Shown here piece after piece: positions 48,688 to 59,344 of a DNA stretch of 64,000 bases. The notes beneath the pieces are model-generated. The model was not told the DNA's origin. It worked only from the letters and a program-made list of their open reading frames with translations, and ran no database searches. Made by a program: the position numbers and the translations under genes. Positions within the stretch are counted from its first letter, which is position 1. Each line of letters starts with the position of its first letter. Source of the stretch: Dryocosmus kuriphilus (Eukaryota; Arthropoda; Insecta; Hymenoptera; Cynipidae); the NCBI GenBank assembly GCA_038277395.1, contig CM076190.1, forward strand, positions 127,192,197-127,256,196, in the 5' to 3' direction.

Positions 48688-50879
48688 GGAGAGATAGACA
48701 GAAAGGAATATAATAAAAGAAAAAGGGAACATGAGAAATTACAAGACGTGAAAAGACAGGAGGAGGAGATGAGGTACATGGAGGAGGTAGAGAAAGCAAT
48801 AAAGGAAGGAAGAGAATGGGAGGTGATCAATAGAGAGAGGTGTGGATGGAAAGGAATCAATGAAGAGATAAATATGGAGGAATGGACGGTATACTTCAAG
48901 AAATTGCTAGGAGGCGTGGATAACAAAGTGAAGGGGGAAGGCAGAAAGTGCAAGGAGGGAGGAATGGAAGGGGTGAATGAGGTGCCCAGAGACGAGGTGA
49001 ATCAAGCAATTGAGAAGTGAAAAGAAACAAGGCGACAGGATAGGATGGTATGGAGAATGAAGCGTTGAAATTTGGAGGAAGAAGGATTAGAGAAGAGATC
49101 TGGGAAGTATGTAGAAGAGTATGGAGAGGGGAAGGTTGGCCCAAGGAGTGGAGAACAGGTTTGCTAGTTCCGTTATTAAAGAAATGTAGGGGTAGAAAGA
49201 TGGAAGATTATAGAGGAATCACTCTCATGCCGGTAACGTATAAAATTTACGCGGAGGTGCTTAGGAAGAGATTAGAAGAACAGGTAGAAGAGAAAGGAAG
49301 TATTCCACACAATCAAACAGGATTCAGGAAGGGGATGGGAACAGTGGATAACATTTTCGTTCTGAATTATCTAGTCAACAAGAACCTGGGACAGAAGAAA
49401 GGAAAGCTAGTTGCACTCTTCGTAGATTTTAAGGCAGCTTTCGACTCGGTGAATGGGAAAGTTTTGTGGAAGGCCATGAAAGAAAGGGGGGTTGACGAAG
49501 AGTTGATTGAGAGGATAAAAGAGGTCTTTACAGAGACGAAGACAAGGGTGAGGATCGGGGAACAGAAAGGGGAGGAGTTTTGGAAAGGGAGGTGTCTTAG
49601 GCAAGGGTGTTCGCTAAGTCCATTGTTATTCAGCATAATGTTAGCAGACCTAGAAGAGAAAATGGAAAAGAATGGTAACGGAGGTACAGTGCTAGGAAAT
49701 AAAAGAATATACTCACTAGCGTACGCGGATGATGTGGTGCTTCTAGCAGAGAATAAAAATGGAATGAGCTTGGTAATGAAAGGATTCGAAGAGTATGGTA
49801 GAGAGAGATTTGACAATTAATGTGTCGAAGACAAAAATAGTATGTTTTAGAAAGAGAAAGAATGAAGTAAAGTATGGATGGAAGATAAATGGAGAAATGG
49901 TGGAAATGGTAGAGGAATTTTGTTATTTAGGATTTTAGTTCGAAGCGGGAGGTGAAAATGAGCTACAGGTGAAAAAAAAGGATGGAAAGTGCGATTAAGG
50001 TGGTGGGTCAAGTGTGGGGGATTGGAAAAAGAAGATTCAAAGAGGACTGGAAGATGAGATTATGGCTGTTTGACTCACTGGTATGGTCAGTGATGTGTTA
50101 TGGAGTGGAGATATGGGGGTGGAAGGAGTACAAGAAGGTAGAAAACATGCAAGAAAGATTTCTGAGATGGGTTATGGGAGTAAGCTGGAACTGCCCAGAT
50201 TATATGTTGAGAGAAGAAACAGAGAGAGAGAGAGAAATTGGTGATAAGGCAGAGAAAAAAGGTCTGGAATTTCGAAGAGAAACTTAAGAGTGGTAAGGGT
50301 AGCAAAATAGCACAAGTGTACCGACAGGAATTAATAAATAGAGAGAGGAGAGGTAATACGGGACATTCAAAATGGGAGGAAGAGAGAAGGCAAGTTAGAA
50401 GGGAATGGAGAATGTATGACGTGGTGTGGGAGTGGCAGGAAATTGAAGGGGAAGGAATGAGTAAGAAGCAGGAAGAGAAGACGTGGGAAAAGATTAGAGG
50501 GTCAAAATATAATAAATGGTATAGGTTCGTCAAGATAGAAGGTCTCCCAGAATATTTAGGGAAATTGAAAAAGGAGTGCAGGTGGGCCAGGATGATACGT
50601 TTCAGAATGGGTGAAGGCATGAATGAATGTAAATATTGGATGAGTGAAGAAATGAAGATGTGCAGGGTATGTAGGTATGAAAGGGAATCATGGGAAAACG
50701 TGTTGGAGAGGTGCACAGGCGAAGAGGAAGGGGGAAAGAGCGTGGCAGATAGTGTTAGGTGGATACTGAGCGGTTGTGGACAAGGGGAAAACTGGATGAA
50801 GAGCTTAGAAAAGAAAAGAGAAGGGAGTATGTATGGAGGAGGAGAAAACCAAAATCGAAGGAAAATTAGTGTTGCGTGA
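48688..50879 (+). pseudogene. LINE ORF2 reverse transcriptase, frameshifted
   Basis: Broken into several frames: 48688-49020 (region before the RT fingers), 49050-49820 (RT core), 49821-49981 (next part, with a TAG in it), 49982-50287 and 50238-50879 (thumb and C terminus). The RT core shows KMEDYRGITLMPVTYK, NQTGFRKGMGT, LFVDFKAAFDSV, LRQGCSLSPLLF and the catalytic YADD at 49722-49733. The C-terminal part has a CRVC...ERC metal-binding-like motif in which the usual His is replaced by Asn. At least four frame breaks plus a stop mean it cannot make an active protein. The endonuclease domain is absent because of 5' truncation. Confidence 0.88.
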
Positions 50880-51118
50880 CTTGGAAAAGCTTGAATAGTA
50901 GTGGTAAGAGGAAACGGAAGCCCTGGAAAGTCTCGCTTTCTTGTTAGATTGGATAATAGATAGTAAGATAGTATGTAAGAATTTGTACTTAATGAAGCGA
51001 TAATAGGTTAAGATAAGCACAAGGCATAGTGGTTAAGTGAAATTGTAAAGGATGTAAAGGGAACGGAGCCCTCAAACCCGTAAGGGAGAGTAATAAACGA
51101 ATCAATCAATTATCAATC
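50880..51118 (+). other. 3' UTR and tail of the LINE
   Basis: Contains AGAGGAAACGGAAGCCC and CTCAAACCCGTAAGGG, both also found (reverse strand) in the second LINE of the host-gene intron, and ends in an AATC-rich simple tail. Confidence 0.75.
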
Positions 51119-51133
51119 ATACTGCACGATGCA

Positions 51134-51768
51134 TTTCAAATGAGTCTCTGTATCAAATCAGACCAATCTGGGTTGAATAATAATTTTTTTGATAAAATGG
51201 CAACCTAGAATGGACATTTCTTTTTAAAATAACAAATTCTGAAAGAAAACTTTTGACAAATGTGCTTCGTATTGGAAGCGGGAGAGAGTGGGGGCATGCT
51301 GCCGCAGCGAATATATTGTTTTGTTTTAAAATAAAAAGATCTTGTTTTAAACCAAGAAAGTGCTTAAGGTCTTATTTTAACACAAGAAATGAGTCTAGCT
51401 TTAAGTCTAGGAACCGGCTTAAATTAGGGTACAAAAAAACAAAACAAAAACAAGCTGTAACAAAACCTGGTTTCTTTTCTGTTTTGAATTTTTGACTCAT
51501 TATTTTGCATTCCGTTTGAATTTCTCTTTTATTCCTAATACAAATGGTATTCTGTCCACATAAATGTACCTTATCTTCTTTCGAAAGATAAAATGTTATC
51601 ATGTCCTAAAAAAATACTGATACTTCCATTACGTCAGAAAACATTTGGTCTCTCTAAATTTTACATAATAATGTCATAAATCTAAAGCATTTTTATGAAT
51701 TAAGAATAGGAGAAACAGTTTTAATCTAAGACAAACAATTTAGTATGACGAATGATATAGCGAAGCAG
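51134..51768. other. Intergenic, no gene recognised
   Basis: AT-rich. A loosely repeated TTGTTTTAAA motif occurs around 51317-51380. Short open frames here have no recognisable features. Confidence 0.6.
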
Positions 51769-51802
51769 TATAAATGTACTGGATATTTTTGAAGAATATT
51801 CA
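51769..51802 (+). promoter_or_regulatory. Core promoter candidate: TATAAA and initiator-like TCATTAG
   Basis: TATAAA at 51769-51774 is followed 31-33 bp downstream by TCATTAG (from 51800), similar to the arthropod initiator. The first ATG of the two-exon gene lies 56 bp further on. Confidence 0.55.
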
Positions 51803-51857
51803 TTAGTTAAACTCTTATCGAAATTTTCCATAAGTCGATTCACTTCATTTCAAGAAA

Positions 51858-54800
51858 ATGAGGAGCATAATTGTTATTCTGTGTTTCACCTTAGTGATTT
51901 TCACTAATTCTATTGGTAAATATAATATAATATCTACAACTTAAAGTACTGTTTCAGCTACTTTTCAATTGTTTGAATTGTGACTTGTTTTAAATAATAT
52001 TTTTCATAATCAACATTTAACCTACTATCAATTATAAAAAATGTTCAATCAAGCCGTTACATATACTTGATTTATTTATATTTTAAACAAAAAATACAAA
52101 ATTTGATGGCTTTTCTATAAACCCGTGTGGGAAAAGCCCCGCTTAGCCCTCTACCGAATGGTGATCCTAGCGAGGGGCCCACGTGGGCGGTCCACGCGGG
52201 CAAATCTACAAAGGCCCCCGCGGAAGGCCCTGCTTGTTTACCCTCTAGGCTGATCGATTAAAATTTCTAAGTCCAAAAGGTTATATTTTTTTGTCATTAT
52301 TCATTTTGAAGGTTGAATAGTTCAGAGTTACCAAAAAATGCATTTTCTGTCAAAAACTGGATGATAAATTTTTGGAAATTGAACTCTGAAAATATGGACA
52401 TTCCACGAGTGCCCTGACGGTTGCCCTCATGCATCAGTTTACAAACATTAAATTATTTCTTTTGTTGCAATAAATTGTCTTTGTCAAATAGTAAATATTT
52501 TATCTAAATGTACAGTTACTGAAAAGCAAGATAATTTCAACAAATTTTTAAGTAAGCGTGTGGAGTGTCTGCCTAGGGAAAGGGTATAAATTGTAAGTTA
52601 AGTTGATCAAGAGGAAAAACGCAATTCGGTTAAGATGATGGTTATGGAGCTCAAAACTCGGTCGAGGCGATAATTAAAAAAAAATTTTTAATCATTTATA
52701 CATTGTTAATATATGTATATGCGTGTATATACATTTATTAAAAAGTATTTGAAAATGATGTAGAGAAAATTATTAAATGTATTTAAAAAAATTAAAAATT
52801 CACCATCGGAGCAACCATGAGGGCAGCCCATGTTGGATCCTTATGGAGCAGCAATTCTTTTCAATGAGGCTTCACATCTGGATTGCCCTCATGAGCCCCT
52901 CATAGCTTGAGGACAATCCATGCGGACCCCTTGCGGAGGGGCCCACTCCATTTTTCCACACGGGAAGAATATTAATCGAATGAATGGTCAACGAATTCGT
53001 GCTTGCAAAGTAAATGGCACGTTATAATTCCTCAAACGTCTAGCTTAAAACAATTTGACGTCTTACTTCTCTCTGAAGAATAAACTATAATCAACTTAAA
53101 ATATTGTAAATAAATATGTTATAATTAATACTATTTTGTGAATTGCTACAAGATTATTTATTTTAATCTAGATAATTATTATAATAATTCTAATAATTAA
53201 TACAATAATTCACTTCGTTTATTTATACTCTCTCCTTTTTACGGGTTTGAGAGTCATTACATAACCATCACATCCTTACATCCAGCGCAGATTTTACAAA
53301 TACTTATTCCTACCATATCCTATATGTACATAACTTCTTAATCTTTAATCTAAATCTACGCATTGCCGCTCAAGACCTTGGGCTTCCGTTTCCTCTCGCC
53401 ATTTCCATTCTATTCATGGTACATTAATCCTCGACTCTACTGAATTTTCGTTTGCCTTTGTACGAACCATTTTGGCTCTTCTCTACCCTGTATGACTTGC
53501 TCTTTCTCTCAGCCATTCCAATTTCCTCATCCATCCCTAGCACATTCCAAAAAACTACTTTAATCCCCTTTTCGCACTCTCTTTTCCTTCTCCCCACATT
53601 CTTCCTCTTATCTCATTCGCAAACCGCGGCGCTTCTACTCTGTTCTTAGTCACCTGTGCTCCCCTTCGACCTTGAGACCGCTCACCTATTTTCAAGTCCT
53701 CTCTTTCTTCGTCCCATATCCACACCGTCTCATTCACCCACAACATGTCTCTCCCAAACCAAACTCTATTCCCTTTTCTCCTCTCCTCCCAATCCCTCTC
53801 TCCTATTAACCATCCTTTCCTTCTCTCCCTCCATGTCATATCTTTATCATTTCTTTCTTTTCTTCCCCTAAGCACCTTCTTTTTCCTCATTACCTCTCTC
53901 CTCTCAACTTCACTTTGCAGTTTGACTACGTATATCCTCGCTTTTCCTCCTGTCTTGTTGACCCACCCCCTTTATCTCCTGCACTCTGACATTTGTCCCT
54001 ATGTCCCTCAAAAGTTTTTCTACCTCCTTCTTTCCCGTTTCGCTTTCTACTTGCAATCCTTTTATAACGACGTTTCTCCTTTTCTTTTCCCTTTCAAACC
54101 TCTCCATTTTCCTTTCTAACCTACGTACTCTACTTTTCATTCTCTCATTCTCCTCTCTCAAGTTCACATCTCCCTCTTCCTCGTCCCCTCTACCTATTTC
54201 CTCACGATTCTCATGACGTTCAGCTCTGCATTCTAAGTTACGTACCCTCTCTTCTACCTGCCTTATTACCTTTCTGCCCTCTTCCTGCTTTTTTTTCTGT
54301 TCCTCCTCTATCCTCTCTAATTTTTGCCACACTTTTTGTTTCTCTTTCTTCCAGCACTTTTCCCATTTCTCCCATTTCTCTTTTATCCTTATGACTATCC
54401 CCTCTGTTCCCCTCCCATGTTCCTTCTCTTCCGCTAGTCTTCTACTCACTACCTTCTCTAACTCTCGAAACATATTTTTGTGTATAATTATAATATAATA
54501 TAATATAATAATAATAGCACATATAATTGTGTCTTTTGACTTATCTAATGCCTTATCCATGGCCTTATTTGACTCTAACACCTCATCAATTGATTTACCA
54601 AACTCTAAACTCTCCGCGTCGCCCCCACTAGCCTCACCTGCCGGGCTAGTCACTTCATTCATTGCACACTGGGCCTCAGTCTCTAATTTCCTTCTTCGGG
54701 CACGTATTGCCCTCTAGCGCTCTGTTGCCTTAGTCTCCTCGTAATCGGCCTGTTACTCAGTGGCCTGCTAATATCCTACCTTATCCACTGGTCTCCCGCG

Positions 54801-55685
54801 CCACTTATTGACCTCTAGCTCCGTTCGTCAGGCTCTCCTCACCCATTATTTATCCTTCGCACTATTTCCACACAAAAAGACAGTAGTAATTAACAATAAC
54901 CAAACCTTACCTCACCATCCGTCTCCCCAGTCTCGTACAACTTCACTACCCTACTCTCTGTCCACGAAACTAACTAACGTAACTAACTAAACTAACTTCA
55001 AACCTAACCTCACTCTTCAGCATGCACCATTTTTTCTCAATTTTTCCCTTCTTCCACCTTCCGCGACCCTTCCACTTATTCCTCCCACATACCAACTGCC
55101 ATAACTCTACTCACAACCCTTTTTTTCAACCCACACAGCACTTATTCACCTCCACAGCCAAAACGATCGCTCAAATTCCTACACCCGTCCCATCACTATC
55201 AGCGCCGGAAACGGAAGCCATTAATACAGTAATTAATTTCTTACTTATATTTTATTTTTGCAGAATTAGCTTTACGACAGAAAAATCCTCTCTTTCGAAT
55301 TAATGTTCGTTATTACATACGTTGGCCAGGCAATTATCAGGCACTGCCAGATGAACCTTTTAAAGTAGCAGTAGAAAAAGAGGGAGAGAAAGAGTACATA
55401 ATTGGAGCAGTCTTTCGTGGATATTTGTTTCCATTAACAGCTTTTGTAATGGATCGCTATGTAAAAATTAGAGTAGATTTAGGTGAAAACTTGATTCTGG
55501 AAATATTGGATAAGGATCCTCTGAACGATCGATTCTTCAACAAATATTCGTTTAAAAAAAACATTCGTTGGGTCAAACGAGAAATAATTCCCGAAATGAT
55601 GGGACACCCTCTGCCACCGGTGGATTCGCCCCAGGCATGTCCAATGCGTCCAATGAAAAAAAGGAAACGTTTTTGTCTATTCTAA
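51858..55685 (+). CDS. Two-exon gene for a small secreted protein of unknown function
   Basis: Exon 1 coding part is 51858-51915: ATG then a hydrophobic signal peptide (MRSIIVILCFTLVIFTNSI) ending in phase 1 at a GTAAAT donor. Exon 2 is 55264-55685 after a pyrimidine-rich TTTTATTTTTGCAG acceptor, in matching phase, and runs to TAA. Together they give 480 nt, 159 residues. The mature part, about 140 residues, starts near ELALRQKNPLFRINV, is rich in aromatic and charged residues, has only two cysteines, and ends in a basic KKRKRFCLF tail. No domain is recognised. TATA box upstream and two AATAAA signals downstream support a real transcript. The intron (3,348 bp) holds two transposons. A rapidly evolving secreted protein (venom, saliva, cuticle or immune) is possible but not shown. 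Confidence 0.72.
52122..52964. mobile_element. Unclassified terminal-inverted-repeat element, 843 bp (MITE-like)
   Basis: Starts CCCGTGTGGGAAAA and ends TTTTTCCACACGGG, an inverted pair. The ends are strikingly GC-rich against an AT-rich background: GGGGCCCAC occurs near both ends, and a 12-bp palindrome GCCCACGTGGGC is at 52177-52188. TTGCCCTCATG-type motifs occur at about 52430 and 52890 and inverted near 52820. No open frame of transposase size. The target duplication is not clear (perhaps AA). Not assigned to a superfamily. Confidence 0.65.
53424..53561 (-). pseudogene. Remnant ORF2: endonuclease start joined to ORF2 C-terminal end
   Basis: On the minus strand, right at the ORF1 stop, the codons for KVVFWNVLG appear, the usual first beta strand of a LINE endonuclease. 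After about ten residues the frame runs into a short basic segment that aligns with the last residues before the ORF2 stop of the related LINE, then TAA at 53426-53424. Endonuclease body and reverse transcriptase are gone. Confidence 0.7.
53555..54662 (-). pseudogene. LINE ORF1 (coiled-coil nucleic-acid-binding protein), frameshifted
   Basis: Two frames make up the protein: 54662-53910 (about 250 residues from an ATG) and 53890-53555 (about 111 residues, open a little further upstream), joined by a small frameshift near 53930. The first part is a long Glu/Lys/Arg-rich coiled coil followed by an RRM-like segment beginning RRNVVIKGLQVES; the second part (RKKKVLRGRKER, DMTWRERR) is typical of the C-terminal end of such ORF1 proteins. 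In the family it coats LINE RNA. A possible earlier start at 54846 is out of frame and followed by stops, so the N terminus is degraded. Confidence 0.78.
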
Positions 55686-55857
55686 ACTTATGCACGACTT
55701 TTGGGTGTATTTCTTGGTAAAAATATACTGTACGGAGGGAAACATAATTCTGGCCCAGGTATGTCCCAACATTGTGCCATCATTGGTCAAATCCTGGCCC
55801 AACCGTGGTTTAATCCTTATTATTGTAGTCAGCACTTTTATAATAATACCTTCTTTT

Positions 55858-55867
55858 AATAAATAAA
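55858..55867 (+). terminator. Tandem polyadenylation signals AATAAATAAA
   Basis: Two overlapping AATAAA hexamers about 175 bp after the stop codon of the secreted-protein gene, followed by a T/G-rich stretch. Confidence 0.7.
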
Positions 55868-56030
55868 GAGTCTTTTATTGAACGTGTAACTGATCATTTT
55901 GCACTTATTTTTAATTCTTTATTCTTCCTAATGGTACTTTTATTTATTAATTATTAAAATTTTCATTTTATTATTGTTATTTATTATTGTAATTTATTAT
56001 TATATTAATTATATCGCCGTTTCTATTTAT

Positions 56031-56187
56031 CCCGAAATTTCGGTCACGCGCTTGCCTCCCCCCCCCCCCCCCCCCGAAAAACACTGGAAAGGGTTAGGGG
56101 TGGAACTGAATGTATTTCTGTGGCAAATCGCAGGGTGCCTTCCTCTCCCAGAAATGTATTCTGTCCTATATATTTCGAAATTTCGGG
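56031..56187. repeat. 157-bp element bounded by a 12-bp perfect inverted repeat, with a poly-C run
   Basis: CCCGAAATTTCG (56031-56042) faces CGAAATTTCGGG (56176-56187). Eighteen C occur at 56058-56075. The flanking GCCGTTTCTATTTAT is found again, altered, at about 56490 (GCCGTTTCTATTCAT), so the region is part of a dispersed repeat. No target duplication identified. Confidence 0.6.
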
Positions 56188-57538
56188 TCTAATAGACACT
56201 GTCTTTAAAAAATAGGAAAAGCAATGTCGTAAAATCATACTGCGTAATTTAGTACATAAGAAGTAACATATCCTTGAAAACATGCGCCGTGCAAAATTTC
56301 TTTTTACCTGTAAAAAAATTATAAATTAATCATCATATGTATATTTGTAACAAAATTAAGTTAAAGATTCATGATTTCGCAATAAGGAATTCAGATAACG
56401 GTTTAAAAAAAAATATTTCAATCGACGAATTCTTTTATATGATCGCTGATTTTGACTCTGTATAGTTTACACTCTACGGTATTATTCAAAGCCGTTTCTA
56501 TTCATCGCGTAATTTTGGTATAAGGAGCCGGTTGGACGATTTGGACTATTTATCTATCTGGACTATTTATTGGCTAGCACCCCGGAAGTTCAGGCAAACA
56601 GCATTCCAAGTAATTCAAACAGCATTGGTTCGGACGCTGTTTTTCGGATGTGACGTCTCAAGACCAAACAATTGTTTGAATAGAGATTTCGACACTTCAC
56701 TAAAAAAAATTTTTGTCAAAAAATTGACACTTTTCAACATTTTTTGGAATGTACCATAATTTTTAGGATTTTTTTTTAGTATTAAAAAAATATATTATTT
56801 AAAACTAATGTAACTTCTCCCCTCCTTGGTTTTTGCGAAATCTTGAATTTGTTGAACTTAATTCGATTCAAAAATAAAATAAGATAACGATAAGATTGCC
56901 AGCAGTTGTCTCTATATTTAGAGAAAGTTAAGCTGGCTGTTATCTTGTTCTTAATCTTGGCCATTGCATTAAATTTTTTTTGTAAGTACAAGAATATAAT
57001 ATGATATTCATTCTTTTCCGGACATTTACAGTTGTATTATTTTCACCTCCCAGGCGAAGTTGTTCAATCGAAAAATCCTGTACTGAATGTCACGTCTCTC
57101 GTGAAAAAGAACTTTTGAAATAAAGATGCTCGATAAATTCTGTAAATTTGGAGAATGGCCTATTTGTATAGTTGTTATAATGATATGAATGGTTATATTT
57201 AAAATCCAAAATTTCCATAAATATAAAGAATTTTTTACCGAATAAAGAGAATTTAGAGATTGGAGAAAAAAAGAAGAGAGAGGATTTGGAAGTTGATTTT
57301 ATTTTCCTCTTTCTTTACATGCACATTTTTTTGTTTTTAACGAAAGTTCGTTTTTTTCAAGAAATTTTTACTTTAAATACAATTGAAATTACACCTGGTA
57401 TATTATTCAATATTTGCCCAATTATGCACTGAAAATTCCCACATGCAGATGCAACTTCGTAAGGTATACGCGTGTACCTAAATAATCTCTTAAGCGTCTA
57501 TATTTAAATATTTTTGGAGATTCTTCCTCAACTAAAAT
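56188..57538. other. AT-rich, no gene recognised
   Basis: Only short frames without recognisable features on either strand. Confidence 0.55.
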
Positions 57539-58060
57539 TTATTCATATGCATACGTGAGATCTATTTTTGAAAACTTTACTTTCCCTTGTAAAGACGCGA
57601 AAATTTGGTCAACAAACGGTATTGTTTGCTTATCGACAATCAAGGGTGGGTTAAGAGTTACTTTGAAATTATCACAAATTTGTACAGATCTATTTGATTT
57701 CCAAACAGGAATAATTGATGTAGCCCATTCACTAGATTCCACAGGGATTAAATTTCCTAACTTTCCTAAATTTCTAATTCCTTTTCGACTTTATTTTTTA
57801 ATTTTAATGCTAAGTTAAATGTCTTTTTTTTGCGGACGGAATCTTATTTTCTTTTAAATACAGCTTGACAATCTCACCCATTAACCTACCTGTACCTTGA
57901 TCTGGAGAGAATAGTTCCATAAACTCATTTGTAATACTATCTAATATTTGATGTTCCTTTTTGAGAGTTTTTATCATTACAGAGTCTACCAATATCTGAC
58001 AATTATCGGTGGTCCAACATATTCAATTATATATAAATCTAACAGTCCCTTCCTGTTATT
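57539..58060 (-). pseudogene. Ty3/Gypsy polymerase relic (protease end to early reverse transcriptase)
   Basis: Minus strand, in pieces and different frames. About 58072-58010 resembles the end of a Gypsy protease domain. About 57992-57810 has NEFMELFSPDQGTGRLMGE, typical of the linker before the reverse transcriptase. 57742-57539 has SEWATSIIPVWKSN, CDNFKVTLNPPL and FSKIDLTYAYE, which are the first reverse-transcriptase blocks. The rest is missing. An old truncated copy, of a different Gypsy lineage from the LTR element above. Confidence 0.75.
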
Positions 58061-58075
58061 TAGTTCCACCGGTAA

Positions 58076-58411
58076 TTATTTTATCATAAATCTAATAAAC
58101 CCTAATGTTAAATTCAATTCTAAATTTTTTAAATCAAACCTATTGCAATTGAAAGTCACCGTTTCATATAAATGCTCAGCTGCTTTGTTGAGCATATCTT
58201 GTAAAGGAATGCAAACTTTAATTTCGGATATATTATAGTTTATGGGTTGACTTTCTTCCATTGCTTTGTAAATTGATTTGTAAACTGGGTAAATTGGAGA
58301 ATTTCTTGCACGATTGTCTTTCACGAATGCCTCACAAGACCTTTTAATATAAATGCAGAATTTAAATTCAAATGAAACTAAATATTGTAAAAGAGTATAC
58401 GTATTTCCCAA
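58076..58411 (-). other. Unassigned open frame, possibly element-derived
   Basis: 111 codons open on the minus strand; the only good ATG gives about 61 residues (MEESQPINYN...). It abuts the Gypsy relic but shows no protease or gag motif. Not recognised; may be chance. Confidence 0.2.
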
Positions 58412-59104
58412 CGTATAATTGTTTACTTTATTCTATGAACATTTTTGTTCGTAATTAGAAATATATTAAATTACACGCTACATTTCCGGTACAAAACAAA
58501 GAGCTAGAACTGAAAAAAGTTGAATAAACCCGAGTGAAAGTAGATACAGAAACACATAATTTTTTACAAATTCTATCCGCAATTTTGAATTTTGAAATTT
58601 GAACTTCGGAGTAGTAATTTGCAGTCATATCGGTTTTGTTTCACAGTTCTTCTCGGACATATTGTACCCGCTATTTTGAATATTGACATTTTGACTGCTG
58701 ATTCGAAACCAGCGACCCAAAAAACATTTAAGTATCATGAATGGTAAAATTTGAATCGGTGAAAAGAGTTCAGGCCTCAAAAGAATCGAGTAGGACATCC
58801 AATCAACTTTTTCTCATAACCATGAAGTCCTAGAATAATTTACAGACCGGATTTGGAATTGGCATGAAGAAATACGTTTTAAAAAAAAAACGTAACACAT
58901 AAATTATAATAACTGCGCGCTCGTGGAAATCGATAACTTAAAATTTTGTTAAAAAATGTCAACCTTAACCTGTATTTTCTAGGTCAAAAATATTCTTTTA
59001 CTGTCTTCTTTGTATTTTCTCCATAATTATGTAGGTATTCAACTGCAACCTCCAAAAGGATTTATCCCTCTATGTTATTCCTGTCGAAGGATAATGAACT
59101 TAAA
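58412..59104. other. AT-rich, no gene recognised
   Basis: Only degenerate TTTTGAA/TTTGAA runs; nothing supported. Confidence 0.5.
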
Positions 59105-59344
59105 GAATATCATTTTACCCCACTGTGCGCCGCAGAGCCTCGCATGCGAGGGTAAAGTCTAAATACTCTAAGAGGCGACCTGGTATTCCAGAGATACCGT
59201 TTGAACAACCACTCCCTGGTGCCATGCATCCTTCAGCACGGTTGTTTACACCTTGGCTTGGAGGTTTTTCTTTCGGGATCATCCGTGGACGATTGTCCAC
59301 GCGTCCAGTGATCTGGTCAAAGGCCTAATCCAGGGGACGTGACA
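59105..59344 (-). repeat. GC-richer unclassified repeat segment downstream of the R1-like LINE
   Basis: Base composition differs sharply from both sides. It lies directly after the CTACTACTACTAG tail of the R1-like LINE (minus strand) and contains local dyads (GTGGACAATCGTCCAC). Probably another element's 3' end; not identified. Confidence 0.4.

Larger units (their letters stand above)
48688..51118 (+). mobile_element. 5'-truncated LINE (Jockey/I-group type)
   Basis: Flanked by a 15-bp target duplication with one mismatch: ATACTGCTCGATGCA (48673-48687) and ATACTGCACGATGCA (51119-51133). It begins inside ORF2 upstream of the reverse transcriptase and ends, without poly-A, in AATAAACGAATCAATCAATT. 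A relative with the same 3' end lies at 53211-55219 in reverse orientation. The purine-rich coding strand and protein features resemble LINEs common in ant and wasp genomes (from memory, not tested). Confidence 0.88.
53211..55219 (-). mobile_element. Internally deleted LINE carrying ORF1 but almost no ORF2
   Basis: Flanked by a 15-bp duplication with one mismatch: ATTAATACAATAATT (53196-53210) and ATTAATACAGTAATT (55220-55234). On the minus strand it has a 5' leader of about 370-550 bp, ORF1, the first codons of ORF2, then directly the ORF2 end and a 3' UTR. Its 3' end (GAGGAAACGGAAGCCC, CAAACCCGTAAAAAGG, AATAAACGAA) matches the LINE at 48688-51118, so both belong to one family. About 2.5 kb or more of ORF2 is missing. 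Confidence 0.82.
51916..55263 (+). other. Intron of the secreted-protein gene (GT...AG), packed with transposons
   Basis: Donor GTAAAT at 51916, acceptor CAG at 55261-55263. It contains an 843-bp terminal-inverted-repeat element (52122-52964), AT-rich DNA, and a 2-kb reverse-strand LINE (53211-55219). The LINE target duplication ends 29 bp before the acceptor, where the branch point should be. Confidence 0.7.

Noticed and set aside
48666..50716. Several reverse-strand frames opposite the first LINE
   Set aside because: Antisense of a purine-rich coding strand; no recognisable domain, while the plus strand shows clear RT motifs.
53452..55303. Plus-strand Ser/Pro/Leu-rich frames in the intron
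   Set aside because: Complement of LINE ORF1 and its leader on the minus strand.
56532..56759. 75-codon plus-strand frame
   Set aside because: No recognisable feature, AT-rich surroundings and no neighbours supporting a gene.
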